Positions 33,122-46,037 of a stretch of DNA of 64,000 nucleotides are shown here, piece by piece. The stretch comes from Hyphomicrobiales bacterium (GTDB lineage Bacteria > Pseudomonadota > Alphaproteobacteria > Rhizobiales > Methylopilaceae). The translations under genes were made by a program, and so were the position numbers. The stretch's first letter is position 1. Each line of letters starts with the position of its first letter. Location of the stretch: the NCBI GenBank assembly GCA_022842205.1, contig JALHQA010000008.1, positions 1-64,000 on the forward strand, given 5' to 3'. The notes under the pieces are model-generated. The model was not told the DNA's origin and made no database searches. It saw only the letters and a program-made list of their open reading frames with translations.

Positions 33122-34525
33122 CTACATATGAATTGCGCGCTTGTCGACGGCGAGCGCGGCTTCCTTCACCGCCTCGCTCAGCGTCGGGTGCGGGTGGCAG
33201 GTGCGGGCGATATCTTCCGCCGATCCGCCGAATTCCATGGTGATCGAGGCTTCGGTGATCAGGGTGCCGGCCTCGGGCCCGACAATGTGCACGCCCAGCA
33301 CCTTGTCGGTCGCGGCATCGGCCAGGATCTTCACGAAGCCTTCGGTGGTGTCATTGGCCTTGGCGCGGCCGTTCGCGGTGAACGGGAACTTTCCGACGGT
33401 ATAGGCGATGCCTGCGGCCTTCAGCTCTTCCTCGGTCTGACCGACGCTTGCGACCTCGGGATAGGTGTAGATGACATTCGGGATGACGCCATAGTTCACA
33501 TGTCCGGCCTTGCCGGCGATGATCTCGGCGGCGGCGATGCCCTCGTCCTCCGCCTTGTGCGCCAGCATCGGCCCGGCAATGACATCGCCGATGGCGTAAA
33601 TGCCGTCGATATTGGTGTTGTAATGCGCGCCGGTCTTGATCCGTCCGCGCTCGTCAAGCTGAACGCCGACTGTGTCGAGGCCGAGACCTTCCGTGTAGGG
33701 CACGCGGCCGATGGCGACGAGCACGACATCGGCCTCGATCGTCTCGGCCTTGCCGCCCGACGCGGGCTCGATGGTTGCCTTCAATGTCTTGCCGGATGTG
33801 TCGATGCCCGTCACCTTCGAGCCGAGCTTGAACGCCATGCCCTGCTTTTCAAGCAGGCGCTGGAACTGGCGCGCGATCTCGCCGTCCATGCCGGGCAGGA
33901 TGCGGTCGAGGAATTCGACGACCGTCACGTCGGCGCCGAGGCGGCGCCACACCGAACCAAGCTCAAGGCCGATCACGCCCGCGCCGATGACGAGCAGCTT
34001 GCCCGGAACCTTCGACAGTTCGAGCGCGCCGGTCGAGGACACGATGCGCTTTTCGTCGATCTCGACGCCTTTCAGCCGCGCCACGTCGGATCCGGTGGCG
34101 ATCACGATGTTCCTCGCCGTGATCTCGGTCGCATTGCCCTTCTCGCGCTGTACCGAAATCTTGCCGGGCGCGGTGATCGTGCCGGCGCCGTAATGGACGT
34201 CGATCTTGTTCTTCTTCATCAGGAAGTCGACGCCTTTCACATTGCCGTCGACGCCCTTCTGCTTGAAGGCCTGCATGGTCTTGAGGTCGAGCTTCGGCGA
34301 GACGCCGATGCCGATATCCTTGAATTTGTGGCTGGCGTCCTCGAAGGCATGGCTGGCATAGAGCAGGCTTTTCGACGGGATGCAGCCGATGTTCAGGCAG
34401 GTGCCGCCGAGCGTGGAGCGCTTTTCGATGACCGCTGTTTTCAGGCCGAGCTGCGCCGCGCGGACGGCGCAGACATAGCCGCCGGGGCCGGTGCCGATGA
34501 CGACGAGATCGTAGGTGTCGGGCAT
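33122..34525 (-). CDS. lpdA: Dihydrolipoyl dehydrogenase (E3)
   Basis: 467-residue FAD flavoenzyme that reoxidises the lipoyl arm of Suc[18 protein letters not shown] (FAD), redox disulfide in [23 protein letters not shown]-binding [37 protein letters not shown], and the active-site His-Glu in [14 protein letters not shown]. Start at [11 protein letters not shown] (34525). Last gene of zapE-mdh-sucA-sucB-MAPEG-lpdA. Confidence 0.96.
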   Translation of the reverse strand: MPDTYDLVVIGTGPGGYVCAVRAAQLGLKTAVIEKRSTLGGTCLNIGCIPSKSLLYASHAFEDASHKFKDIGIGVSPKLDLKTMQAFKQKGVDGNVKGVDFLMKKNKIDVHYGAGTITAPGKISVQREKGNATEITARNIVIATGSDVARLKGVEIDEKRIVSSTGALELSKVPGKLLVIGAGVIGLELGSVWRRLGADVTVVEFLDRILPGMDGEIARQFQRLLEKQGMAFKLGSKVTGIDTSGKTLKATIEPASGGKAETIEADVVLVAIGRVPYTEGLGLDTVGVQLDERGRIKTGAHYNTNIDGIYAIGDVIAGPMLAHKAEDEGIAAAEIIAGKAGHVNYGVIPNVIYTYPEVASVGQTEEELKAAGIAYTVGKFPFTANGRAKANDTTEGFVKILADAATDKVLGVHIVGPEAGTLITEASITMEFGGSAEDIARTCHPHPTLSEAVKEAALAVDKRAIHM

Positions 34526-34535
34526 ATCTTTCAGC

Positions 34536-34934
34536 TCACAGGAAAAGCGCAACGAACATCAGGGTCAGCCCCAGGGCGGAGACGGTCCAGACGAGCGAGC
34601 GTATATACGGGATGCCGCCGAGATAGAGCGGGATGTAGACAAGGCGGGCAAGGAACCAGATCCAGGCCCCGGTCTCGCCGAGGCCGCCTGTCTTGCCGAG
34701 GACGACGAGCGCGAGCGCAAGGCCGACCAGCGCCGGAAAGGTTTCGAGGTAGTTTCTCAGCGCGCGCTCGGCGCGCCCGGCGACGGGTCCCTTGACCTGA
34801 AGGCGCTCGTCGCGCGGGCTGGCGTTCCATCTGGAGCCGAGTTCGACCGTCGCAAAAATGCCCTGCAGCGCGATATGCAGCATCAGCAGCGCGCAGCCGA
34901 GCGCGAGGACCAGGATTTCAGCTGGCATCGCCAT
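34536..34934 (-). CDS. MAPEG-family membrane protein
   Basis: 132 residues, four membrane spans. MAPEG features include the polar segment [12 protein letters not shown] after the first span, [21 protein letters not shown] and [22 protein letters not shown]. The family contains glutathione-dependent enzymes and many uncharacterised members. Its ATG overlaps the odhB stop (TAATG) and lpdA starts 10 bp downstream, so it is firmly inside the 2-oxoglutarate dehydrogenase operon. Its job there is unknown. Confidence 0.85.
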   Translation of the reverse strand: MAMPAEILVLALGCALLMLHIALQGIFATVELGSRWNASPRDERLQVKGPVAGRAERALRNYLETFPALVGLALALVVLGKTGGLGETGAWIWFLARLVYIPLYLGGIPYIRSLVWTVSALGLTLMFVALFL

Positions 34935-36193
34935 TACAGATCGAGCACGAGCCGCGCCGGGTCCTCGAGCGCTTCCTTGACGCGGACGAGGAATGTCACC
35001 GCGCCCTGACCGTCGACCACGCGGTGGTCGTAGGTCAGCGCGAGATACATCATCGGCCGCGCGACGATCTGGCCGTCGCGCACCACGGGGCGCTGCTCGA
35101 TGCGGTGCATGCCGAGAATGCCCGATTGCGGCGCGTTGAGGATCGGCATCGACATCAGCGAGCCGTAGACGCCGCCGTTCGAGATCGTGAACGTGCCGCC
35201 CTGCATGTCCTCGATCGAAAGCTGGCCGTCGCGCGCCTTTTTGCCGAGGGCGCCGATTTCCTTCTCGATCTCGGCGACGCTTTTCTTGTCGGCGTCGCGC
35301 ACCACCGGCACGACGAGGCCGCGGTCGGTGCCGACGGCGATGCCGATATGGTAGTAGTTCTTGTAGACGAGGTCCTCGCCGTCGATCTCCGCATTGACCG
35401 CCGGAATCTCCTTCAGCGCATGGACGCAGGCTTTCGCGAACAGGCCCATGAAGCCGAGCTTCACGCCATGCCGCTTCTCGAACGCATCCTTGTAATGACT
35501 GCGCAGCTCCATCACCGCCGTCATGTCGACGTCGTTGTAGGTCGTCAGCATCGCCGCGCTGTTCTGCGCTTCCTTCAGGCGACGCGCGATGGTCTGGCGC
35601 AGGCGAGTCATGCGCACGCGCTCTTCCTGCGCGGCGTCGCCGGGTGCCGACGGCGCGCGCGGCGCCGGTGCGGGCGCCGGCTTTGACGCGCCGCCCTCGA
35701 TGACCGCCAGCACATCGCCCTTTGTCACGCGGCCGCCCTTGCCGCTGCCCGGGACGGTCGATGGGTCGATGCCGGCTTCCGTGGTGAGGCGGCGTACCGA
35801 CGGCGCCTGATCGTCGGACGAGACCTTCGCTGCGGGCGCGGCCGCTTTCGGCTGCGCGCGCGGCTTCGGCTCTTCCTCGGCGGCGTTGATCGGCGCCGTC
35901 GTCGCGGTCTTTTCGGTCGGCTTGCCGGTGGCGCCGTTGGGCGCGGCCGCCGCGCCCGATGCGTCGATCGCGCCGAGCTTGGCGCCGACATTCACGGTCT
36001 CGCCTTCCTTGACGGCGATCTCCGAGAGAACCCCGGCGGAGGGCGCGGGAACCTCGACCGTCACCTTGTCGGTTTCGAGCTCGACCAGCGGTTCGTCGGC
36101 CTTCACGGCATCGCCGGGCTTCTTGAACCACTTGCCGATGGTCGCTTCAGTCACGCTCTCGCCAAGGGCCGGAACGCGGATTTCGGTAGCCAT
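34934..36193 (-). CDS. sucB: Dihydrolipoyl succinyltransferase (E2 of 2-oxoglutarate dehydrogenase)
   Basis: 419 residues. Lipoyl domain 1-78 with the lipoylated Lys in [18 protein letters not shown]; a Pro/Ala/Lys linker; the E3-binding domain ([32 protein letters not shown]); a second linker; and the acyltransferase domain with the catalytic [13 protein letters not shown]. Transfers succinyl groups to CoA. Between sucA (46-bp gap) and the MAPEG gene. Confidence 0.97.
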   Translation of the reverse strand: MATEIRVPALGESVTEATIGKWFKKPGDAVKADEPLVELETDKVTVEVPAPSAGVLSEIAVKEGETVNVGAKLGAIDASGAAAAPNGATGKPTEKTATTAPINAAEEEPKPRAQPKAAAPAAKVSSDDQAPSVRRLTTEAGIDPSTVPGSGKGGRVTKGDVLAVIEGGASKPAPAPAPRAPSAPGDAAQEERVRMTRLRQTIARRLKEAQNSAAMLTTYNDVDMTAVMELRSHYKDAFEKRHGVKLGFMGLFAKACVHALKEIPAVNAEIDGEDLVYKNYYHIGIAVGTDRGLVVPVVRDADKKSVAEIEKEIGALGKKARDGQLSIEDMQGGTFTISNGGVYGSLMSMPILNAPQSGILGMHRIEQRPVVRDGQIVARPMMYLALTYDHRVVDGQGAVTFLVRVKEALEDPARLVLDL

Positions 36194-36239
36194 ATCTCAC
36201 CTGTTTTCGTGGGCGCCGCCCGTGGAGGGCGGCGTGTCA

Positions 36240-39164
36240 TTACGCCAGTGCGTCGTCGAGGAATGCCTTGAGCTGCGCCAGATGCTTCGACATCTGGCCG
36301 ACCGCGGTCGATGCCGCGGGCGGGCGCCCGACATAGCGCGCGCGCCGTCCGCCGCCTTCCTTGTCGGAGGCCCAGTTGATGTACTGGTCGACGAAGAACC
36401 AGGCGCCCATGTTGCGCGGCTCTTCCTGGCACCAGACGATCTCGGCGTTGCGGAAGCGCGTCAGCTCCTGCAGCAGCGACTTCGCCGGGAACGGATAAAG
36501 CTGCTCGATGCGCATGATGTAGACATCGTCGATGCCGCGCTTCTCGCGTTCCTCGTAAAGGTCGTAATAGACCTTGCCGGAGCACAGCACGATACGCCGG
36601 ATCTTGTCCTCGGATACGAGGCCCTTGCCGCCGACGCGCTCGTCATTGTCGTCGTGCAGCCAGCGGTGGAAGTAGCGTCCCTCGCCGAACTGTTCGAGCG
36701 TCGAGACCGCGCGCTTGTGGCGCAGCAGGCTTTTGGGCGTCATCAGGATCAAGGGCTTCCTGAAATCGCGGTGCAGCTGGCGGCGCAGGATGTGGAAGTA
36801 GTTCGCCGGGGTCGTGCAGTTCGCGACCTGCATGTTGTCCTCGGCGCACATCTGCAGATAGCGCTCGAGGCGGGCCGACGAATGTTCCGGTCCCTGACCT
36901 TCATAGCCGTGCGGCAGAAGCATCACGAGGCCCGACATGCGCAGCCATTTGCGCTCGGCCGACGAGATGAACTGGTCGATGACGACCTGCGCGCCGTTGG
37001 CGAAATCGCCGAACTGCGCTTCCCACAGGGTCAGCGCGTTCGGCTCGGCCAGCGAGTATCCATATTCGAAGCCGAGCACGGCTTCTTCCGAGAGCATCGA
37101 ATTGATGACCTCGTAGCGGACCTGGCCATCCTTCAGATGATTGAAGGGCTTGTAGCGCGCGTCGTTCTCCTGGTCCGTCAATACGGAGTGGCGCTGCGAG
37201 AATGTTCCGCGCTCGACATCCTGTCCCGACAGGCGCACCGGATGGCCTTCGAGCAGAAGCGTGCAGAAGGCCAGCGCCTCGCCGGTCGCCCAGTCGATGC
37301 CCTCGCCGGTCTCGATCGCCTTTCTGCGGTTTTCGAGGAAGCGGCCGATCGTCTTGTGCAGATGGAAGCCGTCCGGAACGCGGGTGATCTTCTCGCCGAT
37401 CTCGCGCAGCAGCGCGACGTCGACGCCGGTCAGGCCGCGGCGCGCGTCGTCGGTGTCCTTGCCGGCGGGCTTGAGGCCCGCCCATTTGCCGTCGAGCCAG
37501 TCGGCCTTGTTCGGCAGATAGGCCTGGCCGACCTCGAATTCCTGTTCGAGATGGGCGCGCCAGTCGGCTCGCATCTTCTCGACATCGGCTTCGGTCACGA
37601 CGTCTTCGGCGATCAGCTTCTTGGAATAGATCTCCAGCGTCGTCGGATGCTGGCGGATCGCCTTGTACATGCTCGGCTGGGTGAAGGACGGCTCGTCGCC
37701 TTCGTTATGGCCGAAGCGGCGGTAGCAGAAGATGTCGATGACGACGGGCTTCTTGAACTTCTGCCGGAACTCGGTCGCGACCTTGGCGGCGAAGGTCACG
37801 GCTTCCGGGTCGTCGCCGTTGACGTGGAACACCGGCGCCTCGACCATCTTCGCCACATCCGACGGATAGGGCGAGGAGCGCGCGACGCGCGGCGACGTCG
37901 TGAAGCCGATCTGGTTGTTGATGATGACGTGGATCGAGCCGCCGGTGCGGTGGCCCTTCAGCCCGGACAGGCCGAAGCATTCGGCGATCACGCCCTGGCC
38001 GGCGAACGCGGCGTCGCCGTGCAGCAGCAGCGGCAGCACCTGGGTGCGCTCGCTGTCGTTGTGCTGGTCCTGCTTGGCGCGGACCTTTCCGAGCACGACC
38101 GGATCGACGATCTCGAGATGCGACGGGTTCGCCGTCAGCGACAGATGCACCCTGTTGTTGTCGAACTCGCGGTCGCTCGATGCGCCGAGATGGTATTTGA
38201 CGTCGCCGGATCCCTCGACCTCGTCGGGGGTGGCCGAGCCGCCCTTGAATTCGTGGAACAGGGCGCGGTGCGGCTTGCCCATGACCTGCGTAAGGACATT
38301 GAGGCGGCCGCGATGGGCCATGCCGAGCACGATCTCCTGGACGCCGAGATTGCCGCCGCGCTTGATGATCTGCTCCAGCGCCGGAATCAGGCTTTCGCCG
38401 CCGTCGAGGCCGAACCGCTTGGTGCCGGTGAACTTGACGTCGAGGAACTTCTCGAAGCCCTCGGCCTCCACCAGCTTGTTGAGAATCGCGCGCTTGCCCT
38501 CGCGGGTGAATTCGATGGCCTTTTCCGGCCCCTCGATGCGCTGCTGCACCCAGGCTTTCTCGGCCGGGCTGGAGATGTGCATGAACTCGACGCCGAGCGT
38601 CGAACAATAGGTGCGCTTCAGGATGGCGAGGATTTCGCGCATCGTCGCGAATTCCATGCCGAGCACATGGTCGAGGAAGATCTTGCGGTCGAGATCGGCC
38701 TCGGTGAAGCCGTAGCTTTCCGGATCGAGCTCGGGATGATCGGCGGCTTTTTCCAGCTTCAGCGGATCGAGATCGGCGGCGAGGTGTCCGCGCATGCGGT
38801 AGGCGCGGATCAGCATCAGCGCGCGGACGGAATCACGCGTCGCCCGCAGCACCTCTTCCGGCAGAAGATTGGCGGCGGTCTCGATCTTGCGCGAGACGAC
38901 TTCCTCGGTGATGCGCTGAGCGGGGTCGGCTGGCGCCGCCACCTCGACGGCGCGCAAATCCGGCCGCGTCCAGGACGCGCCGCGCGCGAGCTTCAGGGCG
39001 TCGGAAGGCTGGTCGCTGAAATTGGAAAAGAACTCCCGCCACCCGGCGTCAACGCTCGCGGGATTTTCCTGATAGCGCGCGTAGAGGTCTTCGATGTAGG
39101 GCGCATTGGCGCCGTAAAGGAAAGCCGTGTCGAGAAAAGCCTGGTTCGCCTGCTGGCGTGACAT
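36240..39164 (-). CDS. sucA: 2-oxoglutarate dehydrogenase E1
   Basis: 974 residues, thiamine-diphosphate enzyme. The N-terminal subunit-binding stretch (ANQAFLDTAFLYGANAPYIEDLYARYQ) is followed by EFMHISSPAEKAWVQQRIE, GMAHRGRLNVL, the ThDP Mg site around GDAAFAGQGVIAECFGLSGL and NNQIGFTT, and LLPHGYEGQGPEHSSARLERYLQ. Start at MSRQQANQAF (39164). A 175-bp gap with a long hairpin separates it from mdh; sucCD is not present there. Confidence 0.97.
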   Translation of the reverse strand: MSRQQANQAFLDTAFLYGANAPYIEDLYARYQENPASVDAGWREFFSNFSDQPSDALKLARGASWTRPDLRAVEVAAPADPAQRITEEVVSRKIETAANLLPEEVLRATRDSVRALMLIRAYRMRGHLAADLDPLKLEKAADHPELDPESYGFTEADLDRKIFLDHVLGMEFATMREILAILKRTYCSTLGVEFMHISSPAEKAWVQQRIEGPEKAIEFTREGKRAILNKLVEAEGFEKFLDVKFTGTKRFGLDGGESLIPALEQIIKRGGNLGVQEIVLGMAHRGRLNVLTQVMGKPHRALFHEFKGGSATPDEVEGSGDVKYHLGASSDREFDNNRVHLSLTANPSHLEIVDPVVLGKVRAKQDQHNDSERTQVLPLLLHGDAAFAGQGVIAECFGLSGLKGHRTGGSIHVIINNQIGFTTSPRVARSSPYPSDVAKMVEAPVFHVNGDDPEAVTFAAKVATEFRQKFKKPVVIDIFCYRRFGHNEGDEPSFTQPSMYKAIRQHPTTLEIYSKKLIAEDVVTEADVEKMRADWRAHLEQEFEVGQAYLPNKADWLDGKWAGLKPAGKDTDDARRGLTGVDVALLREIGEKITRVPDGFHLHKTIGRFLENRRKAIETGEGIDWATGEALAFCTLLLEGHPVRLSGQDVERGTFSQRHSVLTDQENDARYKPFNHLKDGQVRYEVINSMLSEEAVLGFEYGYSLAEPNALTLWEAQFGDFANGAQVVIDQFISSAERKWLRMSGLVMLLPHGYEGQGPEHSSARLERYLQMCAEDNMQVANCTTPANYFHILRRQLHRDFRKPLILMTPKSLLRHKRAVSTLEQFGEGRYFHRWLHDDNDERVGGKGLVSEDKIRRIVLCSGKVYYDLYEEREKRGIDDVYIMRIEQLYPFPAKSLLQELTRFRNAEIVWCQEEPRNMGAWFFVDQYINWASDKEGGGRRARYVGRPPAASTAVGQMSKHLAQLKAFLDDALA

Positions 39165-39271
39165 ATCGCATTCCGCATCGGCGCACCGAACCCACTCCCG
39201 TCCGGCACGCGGGAAGAACTCCCCCTCTATGGGCAAAGTCTGCGATTACGCGTCGCTTTTCAACCCTGAAA

Positions 39272-39309
39272 GGGATGCCGTTGTTGGTATATCAGCAATA
39301 CGGCATCCC
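39272..39309 (-). terminator. Long hairpin in the mdh-sucA gap
   Basis: GGGATGCCGT and ACGGCATCCC form a perfect 10-bp outer stem, and TTGTTG/CAGCAA can extend it around a GTATAT loop. On the transcribed (minus) strand it is followed by only TTT, so it may attenuate or process the mdh-suc mRNA rather than end it. Confidence 0.65.
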
Positions 39310-39339
39310 GATGTCGGGCTTCGGCGTCAGGCTTTGGTC

Positions 39340-41431
<2,092 letters not shown>

Positions 41432-41626
41432 CTGCGCTCAGCTTCCTTTGCGATGGAGCCCGAAAACAATCAAAACTGCCGAAAAAAGCGACGCTTCCGG
41501 GCCGGCGCGGGGCCATTGTGAATCTTTTTTGCGACACGCGGAACGAAAAGCGGGCGGCCGCGTTTCGTGCACTTGACGTAAATTCTCATTCCCTCATCCT
41601 GCTGGATGTGCGGGGGATCTGAGAAC

Positions 41627-42490
41627 GTGCGTTACAGGCCTATAGTCGCTGCCGCAATCATCTGCGGGCTGGGAATTGTGGCGGGAGAGACCGAGGTCGA
41701 AGCGGTCACGCTTGAGACCGACGCGCGCCTGACACTCACCGATTTCGCCAAGAAGACCGGGCAGGATCCTGCCCTCTTCGAGAGCCGCTATGCCGCCACC
41801 GGCATGGTCGTGTGCTCGGGCGTCTATTCCACGGCGCAGTTGACCGTGAAGAGCGATCTCGTCACGACGGCGGCGCACGCCTTCTACGACACCGACGGCA
41901 ATCCGCGCGGCGATCTCGCGACCTGCAATTTCATGATCATGGTCGATGGCCGCCAGCTCGAAATTCCGCTCGACGTGAAATCTCTCCAGGTCGGCTCGCG
42001 CAATCCCTACGCGGTGTCGCCGGTTCATGACTGGGCGGTCGTGCGTCTGGTCCAGCCCGTCGAGAAGGCGCAGCCCTACGGCATCACCACGCTCGGCCCG
42101 GTCGGCACCTCGGTCGATATGCTTGCGCACCGCCATCGCGGCTGGGTCTATGACGGCCGCAAGGCCATCGAAGGCTGCGCGATCCGCACCGAAAGCCGTG
42201 TCGAACGCAACAATCCGCGGGAAATCGCCATCGACTGTTCGGCGGGCGAGGGCGCGTCGGGCAGCGCCATCATGCTGAAGGGTCAGCCGGCGATGGTCGG
42301 CATCTATGTCGGCTGGCGTTCGACACACCCGGACCGTCCGGGTCCGTTCTCGATGACGCACATGAATTTCGGCGTCTCGATCGAAGGGCTGTTCCGCAAC
42401 GCCATTCTGGCGGCGGCGATGGAGCCGATGGTCGATCAGGGCAAGCCGTCGGAGCACGCCGCGGCCAAGACCGATATCCAGCGTCACTGA
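41627..42490 (+). CDS. Secreted trypsin-like serine protease
   Basis: 287 residues from GTG 41627, chosen because GGGGGA lies 9 bp upstream and the protein then opens with a Sec signal peptide (RYRPIVAAAIICGLGIVAG). The chymotrypsin triad is readable: His84 in TTAAHAF, Asp135 in HDWAVVRL, Ser211 in GEGASGSAI. Two further Cys pairs are possible. An alternative ATG at 41606 adds seven residues and has no ribosome site. Monocistronic, divergent from zapE, with its own terminator. Confidence 0.82.
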   Translation: MRYRPIVAAAIICGLGIVAGETEVEAVTLETDARLTLTDFAKKTGQDPALFESRYAATGMVVCSGVYSTAQLTVKSDLVTTAAHAFYDTDGNPRGDLATCNFMIMVDGRQLEIPLDVKSLQVGSRNPYAVSPVHDWAVVRLVQPVEKAQPYGITTLGPVGTSVDMLAHRHRGWVYDGRKAIEGCAIRTESRVERNNPREIAIDCSAGEGASGSAIMLKGQPAMVGIYVGWRSTHPDRPGPFSMTHMNFGVSIEGLFRNAILAAAMEPMVDQGKPSEHAAAKTDIQRH

Positions 42491-42510
42491 ACCGTCGGCT
42501 GAACGATTCA

Positions 42511-42535
42511 AGGCCCGGCACTGCCGGGCCTTTTT
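42511..42535 (+). terminator. Rho-independent terminator of the protease gene
   Basis: AGGCCCGG-CACTG-CCGGGCCT, 8-bp stem, followed by TTTT; 20 bp after the stop. Confidence 0.92.
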
Positions 42536-42550
42536 CATTTCAGGTCCCGC

Positions 42551-42596
42551 CATCCACAGCCCTTCTGTGGATTGCTGTGGATAGCCTGTGGACGAC
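42551..42596. other. Cluster of DnaA-box-like motifs
   Basis: One ATCCACAG and three TGTGGA(T/C) motifs (TGTGGATTG, TGTGGATAG, TGTGGACGA) occur within 45 bp between the protease terminator and sdhB. They resemble the core of the DnaA box TTATCCACA but none matches all nine bases. Could be chance or a weak DnaA-binding site. Confidence 0.3.
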
Positions 42597-42609
42597 TGTG
42601 CGTGGAGGC

Positions 42610-43389
42610 TCAGACCTCGCGCTCCTGCATCAGCTTCTTGATCTCGATGATCGCCGCCGCCGGGTTCAGACCCTTGGGGCAGACATTGGCGCAGTTCATG
42701 ATCGTGTGGCAGCGGTAAAGCCGGAACGGGTCTTCCAGCGTGTCGAGCCGCTCCGCCAGTCCCTCGTCGCGGCTGTCGATCATCCAGCGATAGGACTGCA
42801 ACAGCGCGGCGGGGCCGAGATATTTCTCCGGATTCCACCAATAGCTCGGGCAGGCGGTCGAGCAGCAGGCGCAGAGAATGCACTCGTAGAGCCCGTCGAG
42901 CTTGTCGCGGTCCTCCGGGCTCTGCTTCCATTCCTTCTGCGGCGGCGCGGTCTCGGTCTTGAGGTAGGGCTCGATCAGCGCGTGCTGCTGATAGAAGGTC
43001 GACATGTCCGGCACGAGGTCCTTCACCACCGCCATATGCGGCAGCGGGTAGACGCGGATCACGCTGTCGCCGACATCGTCCATGCCCTTGGTGCAGGCCA
43101 GCGTATTGGCGCCGTTGATGTTCATCGAGCACGACCCGCAAATGCCCTCGCGGCAGGAACGGCGGAAGGTCAGGGTCGGGTCGATCTCGTTCTTGATGTA
43201 GATCAGCCCGTCGAGAATCATCGGCCCGCAATGCTCGCGGTCGACGAAATAGGTGTCGATGCGCGGGTTCTCGCCGTCGTCCGGGTTCCAGCGATAGACG
43301 CGGAACTCCGTCAGCCTGTCGCCTTTCGGCATCGGCCAGAACTTGCCCTGCTGGACCCTGGAGTTCTTCGGCAGCGTGAATTCGGCCAT
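42610..43389 (-). CDS. sdhB: Succinate dehydrogenase iron-sulfur subunit
   Basis: 259 residues. All three cluster ligands are present: [2Fe-2S] in [21 protein letters not shown], [4Fe-4S] in [16 protein letters not shown], and [3Fe-4S]/[4Fe-4S] in [17 protein letters not shown]. Links SdhA electrons to ubiquinone at the membrane. Last gene of sdhCDAB, 70 bp after sdhA. Confidence 0.98.
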   Translation of the reverse strand: MAEFTLPKNSRVQQGKFWPMPKGDRLTEFRVYRWNPDDGENPRIDTYFVDREHCGPMILDGLIYIKNEIDPTLTFRRSCREGICGSCSMNINGANTLACTKGMDDVGDSVIRVYPLPHMAVVKDLVPDMSTFYQQHALIEPYLKTETAPPQKEWKQSPEDRDKLDGLYECILCACCSTACPSYWWNPEKYLGPAALLQSYRWMIDSRDEGLAERLDTLEDPFRLYRCHTIMNCANVCPKGLNPAAAIIEIKKLMQEREV

Positions 43390-43459
43390 GGCTGAAATCT
43401 GGTCCGTTGCGGCAAGGGGTTCAAGCGCAGGACGGCAATGCCGGCCATGCGCTGCGGGA

Positions 43460-45253
43460 TCAGTAGACGCGTTTCCTCGGCGGTATGAATTCGACCTCGT
43501 CGGTCAGCGTGTAGGAGTGCACCGGGCGGTAATCGATCGCGACCGTGCGCGCGCCGTAATCGGCCCAGGCCAGAGTGTGCTTCATCCAGTTGGCGTCGTC
43601 GCGCTCGGGATAGTCCTCGCGGGCATGCGCGCCGCGGCTTTCCTTGCGGTTCAGCGCGCTGTCGACCGTCACGACGGCCTGCGCGATGAGATTGTCGAAT
43701 TCCAGCGTCTCGATCAGGTCGGAATTCCACACCAGCGAACGGTCGGACACTTTGATGTCCGCCGCGGCGTCCCACACCTTGTGGATCAGCTCCTTGCCTT
43801 CGGCCAGCACCTCGCCGGTGCGGAACACCGCGCAGTTCGACTGCATCACGCGCTGCATGTCGAGCCGGAGCTGCGCCGTCGGCGTGTCGCCGTCGGCATG
43901 GCGGAAGCGGTCGAGGCGCGACAGCGCGAGGTCGGCGGAGGTTTTCGGCAGTTCGGGCTGCGGAGCACCCGGCTTGAGGATTTCGGCGCAGCGCTGGCCC
44001 GCCGCGCGCCCGAACACGATGAGGTCGGTCAGCGAATTCGAGCCGAGGCGGTTGGCGCCATGTACCGACACGCAGGCGCCTTCGCCGAGCGCCATCAGAC
44101 CGGGCACGACGAAATCGGGGTCGCCATTGTGCTTGGTCAGCACCTCGCCGTGATAATTCGTCGGCACGCCGCCCATATTGTAATGCACGGTCGGCAGAAC
44201 CGGGATCGGCTCGCGGGTGATGTCGACGCCGGCGAAGATCTTCGCGCTTTCGGAAATGCCGGGCAGGCGCTCGTGCAGCACCTCGGGATCGATGTGCTCG
44301 AGATGCAGTTGAATGTGGTCCTTGTGGCGGCCTGTGCCGCGGCCCTCGCGGATCTCGATCGTCATCGCGCGCGAGACGACGTCGCGCGAAGCGAGGTCCT
44401 TGGCGTGCGGCGCATAGCGCTCCATGAAGCGCTCGTTCTCGGAATTCGTCAGATAGCCGCCTTCGCCGCGCGCGCCCTCGGTGATGAGGCAGCCCGAGCC
44501 GTAGATGCCGGACGGGTGGAACTGCACGAACTCCATGTCCTGCAGCGGAAGTCCGGCGCGCAGCACCATGCCGCCGCCGTCGCCGGTGCAGGTGTGGGCC
44601 GAGGTCGCCGAGAAATAGGCGCGGCCATAGCCGCCGGTCGCCAGCACTGTCATCTGGGCGCGGAAGCGGTGGATCGTGCCGTCGTCCATCTTGAGCGCGA
44701 CGACGCCGCGGCAGCGGCCTTCCTCGTCCATGATGAGGTCGAGCGCGAAATACTCGATGAAGAATTCCGAGCGGTGCTTGACGCACTGTCCGTACAGCGT
44801 GTGCAGGATGGCGTGGCCGGTGCGGTCGGCGGCGGCGCAGGTGCGCTGCGCCGGCGGGCCTTCGCCATATTCGGTCGTCATGCCGCCGAACGGCCGCTGG
44901 TAGATCTTGCCTTCCTCGGTGCGCGAGAACGGCACGCCCCAGTGCTCCAGCTCGTAGACGGCGGTCGGCGCGTGGCGGCAGAGATATTCGATGGCGTCCT
45001 GGTCGCCGAGCCAGTCCGAGCCCTTCACGGTGTCGAACATGTGCCAGCGCCATTCGTCCTCGGCCATGTTGCCGAGCGCCGCCGACATGCCGCCCTGCGC
45101 CGCCACCGTGTGCGAGCGCGTCGGGAAAACCTTGGTCAGGCAGGCGGTGCGCAGCCCCGCCGACGCCGAGCCGAGCACGGCTCTGAGGCCCGCGCCTCCG
45201 GCTCCGACGACGACGACATCGTAGGTATGTTCCTCGATCGGATAGGCGGTCAT
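43460..45253 (-). CDS. sdhA: Succinate dehydrogenase flavoprotein subunit
   Basis: 597 residues. FAD motif [20 protein letters not shown], covalent-flavin His region [41 protein letters not shown] and the catalytic Arg segment [11 protein letters not shown]. Oxidises succinate to fumarate. Its ATG overlaps the sdhD end by 4 bp. Start at [17 protein letters not shown]. Confidence 0.98.
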   Translation of the reverse strand: MTAYPIEEHTYDVVVVGAGGAGLRAVLGSASAGLRTACLTKVFPTRSHTVAAQGGMSAALGNMAEDEWRWHMFDTVKGSDWLGDQDAIEYLCRHAPTAVYELEHWGVPFSRTEEGKIYQRPFGGMTTEYGEGPPAQRTCAAADRTGHAILHTLYGQCVKHRSEFFIEYFALDLIMDEEGRCRGVVALKMDDGTIHRFRAQMTVLATGGYGRAYFSATSAHTCTGDGGGMVLRAGLPLQDMEFVQFHPSGIYGSGCLITEGARGEGGYLTNSENERFMERYAPHAKDLASRDVVSRAMTIEIREGRGTGRHKDHIQLHLEHIDPEVLHERLPGISESAKIFAGVDITREPIPVLPTVHYNMGGVPTNYHGEVLTKHNGDPDFVVPGLMALGEGACVSVHGANRLGSNSLTDLIVFGRAAGQRCAEILKPGAPQPELPKTSADLALSRLDRFRHADGDTPTAQLRLDMQRVMQSNCAVFRTGEVLAEGKELIHKVWDAAADIKVSDRSLVWNSDLIETLEFDNLIAQAVVTVDSALNRKESRGAHAREDYPERDDANWMKHTLAWADYGARTVAIDYRPVHSYTLTDEVEFIPPRKRVY

Positions 45254-45630
45254 GCACGAAGTCCGATCATCACGATGAAATAGAGGGCGGCGGCGGCGCA
45301 GCCATAGGTGAAGAAGATGTTGGCGCCGACGGCCAGCTTTTTCGTGCCCTTGGTATGCACATAGTCGTCGATGATGTTCTGCATGCCGAGCTGCATGTGG
45401 ACCGCGTTGCACATGACGAACACAAACAGGGGAATGGCAATGTAAGGCGCGCCGAGCGCGGCCGATACCGTGGCATGGGCGGAATTCTTCAGCGCGATGA
45501 CGGCGCCGGCCAGATAAAGCGTCAGCGGCAGCAGCGCGACCGAGGTCAGCTTGATCAGCCAGTATTCGCGCGTGCCGGTGCCGGAGGCGCCGAGGCCCCG
45601 GACACGGGCGAAGGGCGTGCGGGCGACCAT
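45250..45630 (-). CDS. sdhD: Succinate dehydrogenase membrane anchor subunit
   Basis: 126 residues, three membrane spans. The haem/quinone helix signature is [17 protein letters not shown], with the haem-binding His. N-terminal [26 protein letters not shown] matches alphaproteobacterial SdhD. Its ATG overlaps the sdhC stop (TAATG), and its stop overlaps sdhA. Confidence 0.95.
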   Translation of the reverse strand: MVARTPFARVRGLGASGTGTREYWLIKLTSVALLPLTLYLAGAVIALKNSAHATVSAALGAPYIAIPLFVFVMCNAVHMQLGMQNIIDDYVHTKGTKKLAVGANIFFTYGCAAAALYFIVMIGLRA

Positions 45631-46037
45631 TACAGGCCTCCCGCAAGAATGAAGAGCCAGAATACCGCGGTCAGTACAACCGATCCGGCGAGCGTTGCCT
45701 TGGCCCAGAGAAAGCGGCTGGCGCGGTCGACGCCGGTTCCGGTGTCCCAGACGATGTGGCGCACGCCGCCGATGGCGTGGTGGATCAGCGCCCAGCTCAA
45801 TCCGATCAGGACGAGGATGCCGAACCATGATGCGGCAAGACCGGCGAAGGCGTCATAGGTATCGGCGCCGGCGGCCACGGCCCACAGCCAGACGGCCAGC
45901 AGCGGCGTGGCGGCATAGAGCGCCATGCCGGTGGCGCGATGGACGATCGACATCGCCATCGTCCAGGTGAAACGATAGATGGACAGATGCGGCGACAGCG
46001 GCCGGGCGGTCGGTCGGTTCGGACGAGCGTCGGCCAT
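45630..46037 (-). CDS. sdhC: Succinate dehydrogenase cytochrome b556 subunit
   Basis: 135 residues, three spans. [26 protein letters not shown] and the family signature [15 protein letters not shown] carry the quinone-site and haem ligands. Start at MADARPNRP (46037), preceded by GGAAT; an upstream ATG at 46094 adds an unlikely basic lead. First gene of sdhCDAB. Confidence 0.96.
   Translation of the reverse strand: MADARPNRPTARPLSPHLSIYRFTWTMAMSIVHRATGMALYAATPLLAVWLWAVAAGADTYDAFAGLAASWFGILVLIGLSWALIHHAIGGVRHIVWDTGTGVDRASRFLWAKATLAGSVVLTAVFWLFILAGGL

Noticed and set aside
35886-39161. 1091-codon plus-strand open frame opposite sucA and sucB
   Set aside because: Antisense shadow; both dehydrogenase genes are complete with catalytic motifs on the other strand.
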